Below, in pieces: positions 34,128-42,716 of a DNA stretch of 64,000 nucleotides (positions within the stretch are counted from its first letter, which is position 1; every line of letters starts with the position of its first letter). Where the stretch lies: positions 1 through 64,000 of the forward strand of contig JASBVN010000014.1 in the NCBI GenBank assembly GCA_029961045.1. Direction: 5' to 3'. This DNA is from Alicyclobacillaceae bacterium (GTDB taxonomy: Bacteria; Bacillota; Bacilli; Kyrpidiales; Kyrpidiaceae). The notes under the pieces were generated by a model, which saw only the letters and a list, made by a program, of their open reading frames with translations, was not told the origin of the DNA and did no database searches. A program made the translations under genes and the position numbers.

Positions 34128-36103
34128 AGACTTCCACCTCCCAGCGGGAAAGCCGCCAGTTCCACGAAGGCGCGGCAGAACGCTTCGCCTCCGGCCCGCC
34201 GGATTTCGGCGTACCGGCGGCGCACGGCCGCCGCGCACTCCGGTCCCCATTCCAGGAGGCGGTCATAGGGATCGTAGGTGACCTCTCGGAGTTGTTCGAA
34301 AGCTCCGGTTGCCGCCAGGTGGGAAAAATGGCGCGCAAACGCTTCGAAGACGATTTTCAACGGATCGCCGTCCGGGAGTCTTTCCCATTCCTCCAACACT
34401 TGCTGCAAGGTCCCGACGCCCCATTGGCCGGGATAGCTCTTGTGGAGCAAATACCAGTCCAGAGTTGGGTGTTTTTCGGTGCAGTACCGGTAATTCTGCC
34501 GGGCGGTCAGGGCCCTGTGCTCTCCGTCGACAAAATGCTCCTGGTGATAACCGGTCAGGCGGGGATCCACCCGGAAACTCACTCCCCGCCGGTACAGCCG
34601 GTATCCCATTTCCCAATCGGCAAATCCCCATTCGGTGAACCGCTCGTCGAACAAGCCGGCGGCCAAGGCTTCTTCTTTCGGAAAGGAGACGTTTCCGGTG
34701 ATGAAGCTCATCCACGGAAACCGGAAGTTTTCGAGGTTCTGGCCGTGTCTTCGCAGGACGGCTTCCCACATGGCGTACAGGGGATGGCCGTGTTCCGACG
34801 GGCGGATGGCGAAGGATGCCAGTACCTCGGGCTGAGAGACGTCCTCGCAGCTCAACAGCGTTTGGATCCCGTCGGATGCCGGCCCGGCAGACTGTGCCCG
34901 CTCGCGGAATCGGGCGGAACGACTCAGCAAAATTTCGATGTCCCGCTGCTGTTCGGGGTGGAGCTGAGAAAACAGGCGGGGGTAGATCCGGACGGGCACC
35001 CATCCTCCGACTACGGCCAGGGGGCCGGGGGCGGTCTCGTGATGGGCCAGGTGGCCGGCGACGGCCAGCGGAGGCAGAATCATGTCCGCGTCCAAGGAGA
35101 GGATGAGCGGATGCCGGGCGGCTTGGATTCCCTCGTTCCGAGCCCGGCATTTCCCACCGTGTTTCAAGGTCAAGACCCGGAGGGGAAACCGGTAGGTGCG
35201 AGTTGCGAGGGTCTCTGCCGTGCCGTCGGTGGATCCGTCGTCCGCCACGATGACTTCGAACCGGCCCTCCGCACCTTCCTGGCGGTCGAGAGCCGCCAGT
35301 GTGAGGAGCAGGGGTTCCCTGGCGTTAAAAGAAGGGATGACCACGCTCAGCTGCATTCCCTCTGGCCTCCTTTCCCCGTTCGGATTTTGGCTCCGGCGCC
35401 TCCGGGCCGCGTTGACGGCCTGCAGGGCCTTTTCTCGCCGGGTCCGGTCCAGGGCGGGGTCGGCGTACAGCCGGGTGGTGACGCTGGATGGATGGTGGAT
35501 GCGGTAGGACATCAGGGCGACGGGGATGTGCCGGATGTCGCAGTATTCGGTGAGGCGCAGCCAGAATTCGTAGTCCTGGACCGGGTCGAAAAACGGCTCG
35601 TAAGGTCCGGCCAGTTGGGCGAATTGTCTCCTGTAGAGAAAGGAAGGACCGATGAAACAAAAGTCCAACAGGCGCTCTTTCGGCCATTCCTGGGAAGGAA
35701 TCGGGTCCGGGAGCTGGCGTCCCCGAGCGTCGATGATCCGGTACCGGCTGTAGACCAGGCCCACCCGAGGGGGACTCCGGTCGAGCGTTTCCACGAGTAC
35801 CCGGAGAAAATCGGGGTCGTAGACGTTGTCGCTCGAGATCCACGTCCAGTACTCGGCGGTTTCGAGCATCGCGAATCCCTCGTTCAACGAATGGGCGATC
35901 CCCCGGTTGTCCCGCCGGAACCGGAGTGTCATAGGCAGGCGGGAACGCCAGCGTTCCGCCGCGGCTGCGGTCCGGTCGTCGGCGCCGTCGACGACGACCA
36001 CCAGGCGGTAATCTCGGAATGTCTGGCGGGCCATAGAATCGAGAGCGAGGTCGAGGTAGTGCGGTTCCTGAGTGAACAGGGGCATGACCACTCCAACGCG
36101 CAT
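34124..36103 (-). CDS. Double-domain GT2 glycosyltransferase fusion
   Basis: This 659-residue protein joins two GT2 domains. Domain 1 (about 1-245) has GVVMPLFTQEPHYL, VVVVDGADDRT and WTWISSDNVYDPDF. Domain 2 (about 250-560) starts LSVVIPSFNAREPL and has VIVADDGSTDGTAE, LSLDADMILPP and the GFADWEMGYRL acceptor motif seen in polymerising enzymes. There is no stop between them. However, an ideal AAAGGAGG lies nine bases before ATG codon 250, so domain 2 could also be made alone. Two-domain GT2s often add alternating sugars. Its start is only 33 bases from the divergent GT4 gene. Confidence 0.82.
   Translation of the reverse strand: MRVGVVMPLFTQEPHYLDLALDSMARQTFRDYRLVVVVDGADDRTAAAAERWRSRLPMTLRFRRDNRGIAHSLNEGFAMLETAEYWTWISSDNVYDPDFLRVLVETLDRSPPRVGLVYSRYRIIDARGRQLPDPIPSQEWPKERLLDFCFIGPSFLYRRQFAQLAGPYEPFFDPVQDYEFWLRLTEYCDIRHIPVALMSYRIHHPSSVTTRLYADPALDRTRREKALQAVNAARRRRSQNPNGERRPEGMQLSVVIPSFNAREPLLLTLAALDRQEGAEGRFEVIVADDGSTDGTAETLATRTYRFPLRVLTLKHGGKCRARNEGIQAARHPLILSLDADMILPPLAVAGHLAHHETAPGPLAVVGGWVPVRIYPRLFSQLHPEQQRDIEILLSRSARFRERAQSAGPASDGIQTLLSCEDVSQPEVLASFAIRPSEHGHPLYAMWEAVLRRHGQNLENFRFPWMSFITGNVSFPKEEALAAGLFDERFTEWGFADWEMGYRLYRRGVSFRVDPRLTGYHQEHFVDGEHRALTARQNYRYCTEKHPTLDWYLLHKSYPGQWGVGTLQQVLEEWERLPDGDPLKIVFEAFARHFSHLAATGAFEQLREVTYDPYDRLLEWGPECAAAVRRRYAEIRRAGGEAFCRAFVELAAFPLGGGSL
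35354..35373 (-). promoter_or_regulatory. Internal ribosome site and start codon within the double GT2
   Basis: On the minus strand AAAGGAGG (35366-35373) lies nine bases upstream of an in-frame ATG (35354-35356) exactly at the boundary between the two GT2 domains. Confidence 0.55.
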
Positions 36104-36136
36104 GGCACACCGTTCCTTTAGTGGGAGGGATGTTGG

Positions 36137-37129
36137 ATGCGGGTAGCCGTTTTGACCACCCAGCTGTCCTACGGAGGAAATTCCCGGTTGGTGCTTGAAT
36201 TGGCTCACGGTTTGCAAGCGTTCGGACACCGGGTGACGCTGGCGCTTCCCCGGTCGGCGCCGGCGGACTGGCCGGTTCTGTGCCCGCTCATCCGGGTGCC
36301 GGACTGGTCCGCCTCTTCGGTTCCGCCCTGCGACGCGGTCATCGCCGCCGACTACGTGACCGCGGAAGCCGCCAAACGGTCCGGGGTGCGGTGTGTCATC
36401 CGCTTGGTGGATCGGTGGGATCCCGGTTATTCGCCCGAACCGGACAGAGCGTACCGGGCGATCCGGGAAGCCCCGGTACTTTGGACGGTGTCCGAAAGTC
36501 TCCGGCATCTCATCCGCCATCACGCCGGCCGAGAGGCCGAGGTGTTGTCTCCCGGCGCCGACCCCTCGGTGTTCCGGCCGCGCCCCCGTCCTCCTGGTCC
36601 CCCGCGGGTGCTTCTCCTGGCCGCCCCGGAAGGGCCGGGCCGGCCTCTCCGCCGGCTTGGCGACGCTTGGGCGGCGCTGGAAGAGGTGCGCCGGCGCCTG
36701 CCGGAGGTTCAGATTCATGTGGTATGCCGGGACGGGGCCAGCCCTCCGGGCGGCGGGTGGATCCTCCACGGGCGATTGACCGACGAAGCTCTGGCCGGCC
36801 TTTATGCCCAGTGCGACACCTTCGTCTATCCGGATCCTTCCGACGAGGTTCCGCTGTCGGTGATCGAGTCGATGGCCTCCGGCACTCCCGTGGTGACGGT
36901 GTACGGGAACGGGATCGACGAAGTGGCGGTATCCGGTTACAACGCCCTGGTGGCTCCGCGGGGCGATGTGGAGCGAATCGCCCGGTACATCGTGCAGATT
37001 CTGTCCGACGAACCCCTCCGGCGTCACTTGTCCGCGGGTGCTTTGACCACGGCGCGGGACCGGACGTGGCGAACGTTCTACCATCAATCCGTCGTGGCCT
37101 TGGCCAAGGCCGTCTCCACTTGCCAATAA
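36137..37129 (+). CDS. GT4-type glycosyltransferase
   Basis: This 330-residue GT-B enzyme has an N-terminal QLSYGGNSRLVLELAHGLQ loop and a C-terminal Glycosyltransf_1 domain with VLSPGADPSVFRP and the donor motif SDEVPLSVIESMASGTPVVT. It is a sister of the next, convergent GT4: the two share length, the TxxLSYGG-like start and the VRVPxL segment, and their 3' ends overlap by 46 bases. GGGAGGG precedes the ATG. It is the only plus-strand gene in the central block of minus-strand glycan genes. Confidence 0.83.
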   Translation: MRVAVLTTQLSYGGNSRLVLELAHGLQAFGHRVTLALPRSAPADWPVLCPLIRVPDWSASSVPPCDAVIAADYVTAEAAKRSGVRCVIRLVDRWDPGYSPEPDRAYRAIREAPVLWTVSESLRHLIRHHAGREAEVLSPGADPSVFRPRPRPPGPPRVLLLAAPEGPGRPLRRLGDAWAALEEVRRRLPEVQIHVVCRDGASPPGGGWILHGRLTDEALAGLYAQCDTFVYPDPSDEVPLSVIESMASGTPVVTVYGNGIDEVAVSGYNALVAPRGDVERIARYIVQILSDEPLRRHLSAGALTTARDRTWRTFYHQSVVALAKAVSTCQ

Positions 37130-38076
37130 AATCGCTGCCATGTCCACCGGGCTGCGGTGCGGAGACCGCCGGCTCTTAGGCGCTCCCGCAACGCGTCGCC
37201 GGTCAAGACCTGAACGATCGCCCGTGCCAGAGCTTCCGGAGACCGGGGAGGTACCAGGAAGCAGTTGTCCCCGTGCACGGCGAAATCCCGCACACCGCCG
37301 CAGTCGGTGGTGACGACAGGCGTTCCGCAAGCCATCGCTTCGAGGACGGGCAGGGACAGGGCTTCAAACCAGGAGGCCAGGACGTACAGGTCGCACCCGG
37401 CGTACAAACGCGCCATTTCCTCGTCGGTGTTCGCCTCGGCGACGCGGTGCGGAACCGAAGTGGGAATGTTCACCCGTTCCGTCGAGACCATCAGCAATTC
37501 CACTCCGGGTACGGCCTGCCGGACCCGCTCCATGGCGCGAAAGAAGTCGGAGGACCCTTTGTAAAAATAACCATGACTTTCCGCCCGGTAAATGAAAAAC
37601 ACTCGGTACCGCTTTCGCGGCACCTCCGGCCTGGGCCGGAACACCGCCCGATCGACGCCGGGCTGGACGAGAAAACTGGTCCGTCCCGTGGCCCGGCCAA
37701 TCTGTTCCTGCAAGGCCCTTGAGATCGCCAATACGGGCACCGGCAGCCGGTAGGTCTCCTCCGCCGCCCGTTTGTCCGGCACCCAGAGGGGTTCGTACCC
37801 GTTGGACAGGCGTACCACCCGCCCCTTGTTCGACCGGTAGGCCGGCATGACCGTCGGATAAAAGTTCGGAATGAGAACGTCGGCGGCCGGGATGTGTTCG
37901 GGAGTCAGGGCAGGTACCCGCACGACGGGCACACGGACCGGATAATCCACTGCTCCGCCCTCTTGGAGGAGAAGGGTGACGTCGTGTCCGAAGGACTGAA
38001 GGCCATTGGCCATTTCGGCGATCACCCGGCACCCTCCGCCCCGGTGCAGGCTGATGACGGGTATGACGATTTTCAA
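37084..38076 (-). CDS. GT4-type glycosyltransferase
   Basis: This 330-residue GT-B enzyme has the N-terminal loop SLHRGGGCRVIAEMANGLQ, the hinge VQPGVDRAVFRP, and the donor-binding EALSLPVLEAMACGTPVVTTDCGG. It starts at a TTG with AAAGGGGTGG upstream; no ATG or GTG is in place. Its start overlaps the stop of the GT2 gene before it. Equal length and shared motifs with the facing plus-strand GT4 suggest duplication with inversion (inference). Confidence 0.84.
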   Translation of the reverse strand: MKIVIPVISLHRGGGCRVIAEMANGLQSFGHDVTLLLQEGGAVDYPVRVPVVRVPALTPEHIPAADVLIPNFYPTVMPAYRSNKGRVVRLSNGYEPLWVPDKRAAEETYRLPVPVLAISRALQEQIGRATGRTSFLVQPGVDRAVFRPRPEVPRKRYRVFFIYRAESHGYFYKGSSDFFRAMERVRQAVPGVELLMVSTERVNIPTSVPHRVAEANTDEEMARLYAGCDLYVLASWFEALSLPVLEAMACGTPVVTTDCGGVRDFAVHGDNCFLVPPRSPEALARAIVQVLTGDALRERLRAGGLRTAARWTWQRFYWQVETALAKATTD

Positions 38077-38807
38077 CCCGGACCACCCCTTTGCTGGAGA
38101 CGTTGGCGGAGCTGTGCCCGCTGCCGAACCAGGGAGCTGAACATCCGGTCGGCGGCGGGGTTGGCGCTCATGTTTTGCCCGTGCCACCGGTAGGAGACAT
38201 AAGGCTCGGGCAGGTATCCCACGTCGTAGCGTTCCAGGGTTCTCAGCCAGAGGTCGTAGTCGTGTCCCTGGGCCAGATCGGGATCGAATCCGCCGAGGGA
38301 CACAAAGATGTCGCGCCGCATCATGATCGTAGAGCCGTTGATAAAACAGTTGTTCATCAACATGGCGTAGAGGCGCGCCCGATCGGGTTCGTACGGAGCT
38401 TGCACGGTGTACGTGCGGATTCCGTAGCGGTCGATGACGTGGAACGACGTATAGCTCAATGCCAGAGACGGCCGGGCGGACATATACCGCCATTGGGCCT
38501 CCAATTTTCCCGGTTCGAACCGGTCGTCTGAAGAGAGCCAGCAGACGTAGGTTCCCTGGGCCGCCAGGAACCCTCGATTGAGGGCGGACGCTGCCCCCTT
38601 CCGGTTCTGCCGGATCACCCGGATGCGTCCGCCGAAAGCGCGCAGAACTTCCTGGGTTCGGTCGTTCGATCCGTCGTCGACGACGAGGACTTCGAAGGGA
38701 GGAGCCGGGTTCTGGATCAAGACGCTGTCCACGCATTCGTAGATGTACCGCTCGTGATTGTAAACGGGGATCACCACCGAAACCGCTGGAACGCCCGGCG
38801 GGGTCAC
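38073..38807 (-). CDS. Family 2 glycosyltransferase
   Basis: This 244-residue GT2 enzyme has SVVIPVYNHERYI, VLVVDDGSNDRTQE, the metal-binding WLSSDDRFEPG, and an acceptor segment QGHDYDLWLRTLE typical of O-antigen and surface-polysaccharide transferases. The GTG start at 38807 overlaps the stop of the upstream epimerase gene, with GAGGTG upstream. It belongs to the operon of sugar-nucleotide genes running from 42.5 to 37.1 kb. Confidence 0.85.
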   Translation of the reverse strand: MTPPGVPAVSVVIPVYNHERYIYECVDSVLIQNPAPPFEVLVVDDGSNDRTQEVLRAFGGRIRVIRQNRKGAASALNRGFLAAQGTYVCWLSSDDRFEPGKLEAQWRYMSARPSLALSYTSFHVIDRYGIRTYTVQAPYEPDRARLYAMLMNNCFINGSTIMMRRDIFVSLGGFDPDLAQGHDYDLWLRTLERYDVGYLPEPYVSYRWHGQNMSANPAADRMFSSLVRQRAQLRQRLQQRGGPG

Positions 38808-39718
38808 ACCCGGTACACCTCGCGCATCCATTCCAACGTTCGGGGCAGGCCCTCGTCGAGGGTGATTCGCGGGTCGTGGCCCAAGTCTCGGACGGCCTTG
38901 GAAATGTCCGGCCGCTTGCTCACGGTGTTGTGCCGGTCTTCGGGAAGGTACGTGACAAGGCTTTCCGGCGCCCCCGTCAAGGTCAAAATCTTGTCGCTCA
39001 ATTCGCGGACGCTCCTGTACTCCATTCCGCCGATGTTGTACACCTCGCCCGGCCGGAACCGGTCCGCCGCCCGGACGAGGGTTCGAATCAGGTCGTCGAT
39101 ATACATGAAGACCCGGTAGTAGCCCTCGTAAACGGTGTAGGGCAGGCGGTGAAGGGCGCGGTACAGGAAGAGGCACACTACGCTGCGATAGGGATGGTAG
39201 TACTCCCCCGGACCGTAAGCGTTGAAAAGGCGCAGGCGCATGACAGGATTGCCGAAGCGCTTTTCGTAATTCATGATTTGAACTTCGTTGATCCATTTGG
39301 TTGCGGCGTAATCGTTATGGGGGAGGATCGGCTTTTCCAGGGGTAAGTCCTCGCGAAGGATCGGCTCCCGGACTTGCCCGTAGATTTCCGACGAACTGGC
39401 GAAAATCAATTTGAACCCTTTTTTCCTTTGAAATTCGAGAATATGCCGGGTTCCGACGACATTGGTCCGCCAAAGGGTGTCATAGTATTCTTCTCCGTTG
39501 ATTCGTCCAAACTCGGCCGCCAGATGGTACACCAGGTCGTAAGGTTGCTCGAACACTCTTTCCAATTGACGGTAATTTCCGACATCCGCCCGGAAATACT
39601 GCTCCTCACCGCTATGGAGCAAATCGCACTGCCAGACTTCGTGTCCCGCCTGCCGCAGGGCGGTCACGAGCCTCCTGCCGACGGTTCCCCGGCTGCCGGT
39701 GACGAGGATGGTGCTCAC
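38804..39718 (-). CDS. NAD-dependent epimerase/dehydratase
   Basis: This extended short-chain dehydrogenase of 304 residues has the loop TGSRGTVGRRL, the VYHLAAEFGRINGEEYYD segment, FASSSEIYG and the catalytic YAATK. It resembles dTDP/UDP-sugar epimerases used for deoxyhexoses, but its precise step is unknown. The GTG start follows GGGGAGGGAA and overlaps the nucleotidyltransferase stop by 4 bases. Confidence 0.83.
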   Translation of the reverse strand: MSTILVTGSRGTVGRRLVTALRQAGHEVWQCDLLHSGEEQYFRADVGNYRQLERVFEQPYDLVYHLAAEFGRINGEEYYDTLWRTNVVGTRHILEFQRKKGFKLIFASSSEIYGQVREPILREDLPLEKPILPHNDYAATKWINEVQIMNYEKRFGNPVMRLRLFNAYGPGEYYHPYRSVVCLFLYRALHRLPYTVYEGYYRVFMYIDDLIRTLVRAADRFRPGEVYNIGGMEYRSVRELSDKILTLTGAPESLVTYLPEDRHNTVSKRPDISKAVRDLGHDPRITLDEGLPRTLEWMREVYRV

Positions 39719-40473
39719 GGTCGTTCCCTCCCCTGTGCCGGATCGCCCTCGCCCGGCTCATTTGGTTCGGTATCGACTCCAAACAGGAACAAATTCCGCT
39801 GCCGGGCGAAGGTTCGTTCGGCGGCGTACAAATCTTCCATGCGCCCGATGTCGATCCAAATGCCTTCCAGAGGGTCGTGAAACACGCGCTTGCCCGCCCG
39901 GATGGCGGCGAGGATTAAATCGGTCATCGGAAAAGGACCTTCGGGAATGAGCGCCAAGACAGACGGCGACAGGACGTAGATTCCGGCGTTAATCCAAAAG
40001 GGGATACGGGGTTTCTCGGCGACGCCCGACACCCGGTCTCCCTCCGTTTCCAGGACGCCGAACTCCACCGATGTCTCCGACCGGCGGGATACGACGGTCA
40101 GGTCCGCGCCCTTCGCTCCATGGCGGCGAAAAATCTCCCCAAAGGAGGCGGTGGTGAGAATGTCGCCGTTGACCACCAACACGGGTTCTTCGGTCCGCAC
40201 GCGGCGCAGACCTCCTGCCGTGCCCAGGGGACGAGTCTCTTCCAAGTAGGTGATCCGGGCGCCCAAACGGCGGCCGTCGCCCAGGTAGGTTCGGAGAAGG
40301 GGGGAACCATATCCAACCGCGAGAGTGATGCGGTCGAATCCGTGCCGGACCAGTTGGCGGATCAACACCTCGACCACCGGGATGCCGTCGAGGGGCAGGA
40401 GGGGCTTGGGCAGGATGTCGGTCAGCGGCCTTAGCCGCATTCCACGGCCGCCGGCCATCACCACCGCCATCAC
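39715..40473 (-). CDS. Sugar-phosphate nucleotidyltransferase
   Basis: This NTP-transferase of 252 residues makes a nucleotide sugar from a sugar-1-phosphate. It begins AVVMAGGRGMRLRPLTDILPKPLLPL, the classic nucleotide-binding signature, and has EETRPLGTAGGLR, VNGDILT and the WIDIGRMEDLYAAE end. It resembles RfbA- or PtmE-like enzymes; the sugar (glucose, mannose, heptose or glucosamine type) is unknown. The start is a GTG followed at once by ATG, with GGAGGG upstream. It should supply donor to the neighbouring GTs. Confidence 0.87.
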   Translation of the reverse strand: MMAVVMAGGRGMRLRPLTDILPKPLLPLDGIPVVEVLIRQLVRHGFDRITLAVGYGSPLLRTYLGDGRRLGARITYLEETRPLGTAGGLRRVRTEEPVLVVNGDILTTASFGEIFRRHGAKGADLTVVSRRSETSVEFGVLETEGDRVSGVAEKPRIPFWINAGIYVLSPSVLALIPEGPFPMTDLILAAIRAGKRVFHDPLEGIWIDIGRMEDLYAAERTFARQRNLFLFGVDTEPNEPGEGDPAQGRERP

Positions 40474-40491
40474 CGGTCATCCCTCCTTTCC

Positions 40492-41481
40492 TCAAACCAG
40501 GTACTGGTCCTTCGGAAATTGATTTGCGCGACCGGCCATCCAGGCCAGAGTCTGTTCCAAACCTTCCCATAAAGATACCTGCGCTTCCCAGCCCAGGACG
40601 GCCTTGGCCCGGGACGAGTCGGCACACAGGCGCCGCACTTCGCTGCGGGGAGGGCGCAGGCGCCGGTCGTCCTGTTCGACGGGAAGATCCCGGCCGACGA
40701 GGGACAAGCTCACCTTCACGAGATCGCCGATGGAAATTTCCTTCCCGCTTCCGAGATTGAACACCCCGCCTACGGCGTCGTCCGTTTCCGCCGCCCGGAG
40801 AAACCCCTGGACCGTATCCTCCACAAAGGTGAAGTCTCGCTTGGGGGAAAGGTCTCCCAACCGGATGCGGTCCCCGGTCAGAGCCTGGGCGAGAATGGTG
40901 GGGATGACCGCCCGCATCGACTGTCTCGGGCCGTAGGCGTTGAAGGGCCGCACCACGACCACGGGCAAATCATAGGAGCAAAAGAAGCTTTCCGCCAGTT
41001 TATCCGCTGCGATTTTGCTGGCGGCGTACGGAGACTGTCCCTGAAGGGGGTGATGTTCGTCGATGGGGGCATAGAGGGCGGTTCCGTAGACTTCGCTGGT
41101 GGAGGTGTGCACCACTTTTTGAACCCCCCGGTCCCGGGCGGCGGTGAGGACGTTCAGCGTTCCGCCCACATTGGTTTCCACCACCTCCCTCGGGTGAGCG
41201 TAGGAGTAGGGAATCGAGATGAGGGCACCCAAGTGGAACACGATGTCGATGCCCCGCGCCGCCTCGGATACCGCCTCCGCGTCGCACAAATCTCCGGCGA
41301 AAATGTCCAATTCTCTTCGGACGGCGGGAGGCAGGTCCGACAGCCACCCCAAATTTCGGCTGGAATTATACCGGACGAAAGGGCGGACTCGTGCTCCGCG
41401 TTTGACCAGTTCCTCCGTCAAATGAGACCCGATAAAGCCCGCCGCACCCGTGACGAGGACCCGGAGGCCCGACCAGTTCAT
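40492..41481 (-). CDS. Sugar-nucleotide 4,6-dehydratase-like protein (LegB-type)
   Basis: This 329-residue extended dehydrogenase has VTGAAGFIGSHLTEELVKRG, the run ALISIPYSYAHPREVVETNVGGTLNVL, TSTSEVYGTA and the catalytic YAASK. That combination resembles the LegB-type dehydratases that open legionaminic acid and bacillosamine-like pathways, though the match is by family resemblance only. The ATG at 41481 overlaps the dehydrogenase stop; AAAGGCGGGA lies upstream. No sialic-acid synthase (NeuB-like) gene is present in the window. Confidence 0.83.
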   Translation of the reverse strand: MNWSGLRVLVTGAAGFIGSHLTEELVKRGARVRPFVRYNSSRNLGWLSDLPPAVRRELDIFAGDLCDAEAVSEAARGIDIVFHLGALISIPYSYAHPREVVETNVGGTLNVLTAARDRGVQKVVHTSTSEVYGTALYAPIDEHHPLQGQSPYAASKIAADKLAESFFCSYDLPVVVVRPFNAYGPRQSMRAVIPTILAQALTGDRIRLGDLSPKRDFTFVEDTVQGFLRAAETDDAVGGVFNLGSGKEISIGDLVKVSLSLVGRDLPVEQDDRRLRPPRSEVRRLCADSSRAKAVLGWEAQVSLWEGLEQTLAWMAGRANQFPKDQYLV

Positions 41482-42527
41482 CGCAAATCCCGCCTTTCTT
41501 CCGCCTGCCACTTACCGCGGCGGCAGATTCCGTCCACCGGTTGCCCTTCCCTCCAGGGGCGAAATCCCAAGGCGGCGATTTCCTCCGCCGTCAGCAGGGG
41601 ATCCCGGGCGTAAACTTCGGTTCCGAGCCGCAACAGTTCCAGGCCGAGTTCCACGGCCCGGCTGCCCTGCAGGCTCCGCACGCCGGGTTTATACGTCAAG
41701 CCGTCCAGAAGGATCTTCCCGAAGTTCCGGGCTGCCCGGCGCATGTGCTCCCGGTACCGGAGGTCGGCCTTTTCGGCCTCCGCCAGTAAGGGAGATTGGA
41801 GCCAAGATTGCAGGAATTCCAGATCCTTCGGCAGACATTCCCCGCCAATGCCGTAATCCACGTCGGCCAAATGCACGTTGGTCTTGGTGTTCACCGCTTC
41901 CCGGAGTTCGTCGAAATCGAGGCCGGCTTCGGAGCAGGCGAGGCTCAAGGTCTCCGCAAAGGAGATCTCGAGATAGCGAATGGAGTTTTCTACGATTTTG
42001 GACAGTTCGGCAATTTCCGGCCTGGTGACCGGATGAAGCGGGATCCCGCATCCGGCGTAAAAGCGGATTCCCGCATCCAGGCAGGTTTCCGTCATGCCTG
42101 CGATCACCCGCACGATCCGGGCGGGGTCTTCCTCCGCTCCGAATAAGACCCGGTGAGGCGCGTGAACGAGGTGAAAGTCCCGGCCCGCTTTCGCGCCCCG
42201 CTGTTCAAAGGCCGCGGCGATGCGCCGGGTGGTGCCGACGGGGATGGTGGATTCCACGGTCACCAGGGCCCCGGGTTTGGGAGCGATTCGGCTGACGGCG
42301 TCGAACAGCCAAGCCAACTCCGGGCCCGTGGAGACGCACAGGATCCACACGTCCACGGCATCTCCCGCGGGGTACGAGGTCGAGGCCGTCCATCCGCGGG
42401 CGGCCAGCCCTTCCACCTTGGACTGGTCGAGGTCTACGGCCGCCACCGAATCTCCCGGCCGCCCCCGGCGGAGGTGGGTGAGCACGTGGAGCCCGATTCG
42501 CCCGGCACCCACGACACAGATGTTCAC
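41478..42527 (-). CDS. UDP-glucose/UDP-ManNAc 6-dehydrogenase family protein
   Basis: This enzyme oxidises a UDP-sugar at C6 to a uronic acid using two NAD+. The protein has 349 residues, somewhat short. It has the Rossmann loop VVGAGRIGLHVL, the family segment VTVESTIPVGTTRRI, VENSIRYLEISFAETLSLAC and the catalytic cysteine in GIGGECLPKDLEFL. The GTG start at 42527 follows GGAGGTGG. It heads the minus-strand operon of sugar enzymes and faces away from the spore-coat-like gene. A uronic acid component would make the glycan acidic. Confidence 0.86.
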   Translation of the reverse strand: MNICVVGAGRIGLHVLTHLRRGRPGDSVAAVDLDQSKVEGLAARGWTASTSYPAGDAVDVWILCVSTGPELAWLFDAVSRIAPKPGALVTVESTIPVGTTRRIAAAFEQRGAKAGRDFHLVHAPHRVLFGAEEDPARIVRVIAGMTETCLDAGIRFYAGCGIPLHPVTRPEIAELSKIVENSIRYLEISFAETLSLACSEAGLDFDELREAVNTKTNVHLADVDYGIGGECLPKDLEFLQSWLQSPLLAEAEKADLRYREHMRRAARNFGKILLDGLTYKPGVRSLQGSRAVELGLELLRLGTEVYARDPLLTAEEIAALGFRPWREGQPVDGICRRGKWQAEERRDLR

Positions 42528-42716
42528 CTGTCCGCCACCTCCTGTCGTCGGGGTTTCGGGAGCAGGGTATGCGGCTGCGGGCGGCGGGGGTGTAGACGGT
42601 CGTCCGGGTCGGGCAAAATCGGGCTCCGGCCTGGGACGGGCGCCGGATCTTTCTGCGGCTGCGGTCCATACCAATGGAGTGATCTCGAGAATTCCACAGG
42701 TGAGGAGGAAAACGGC

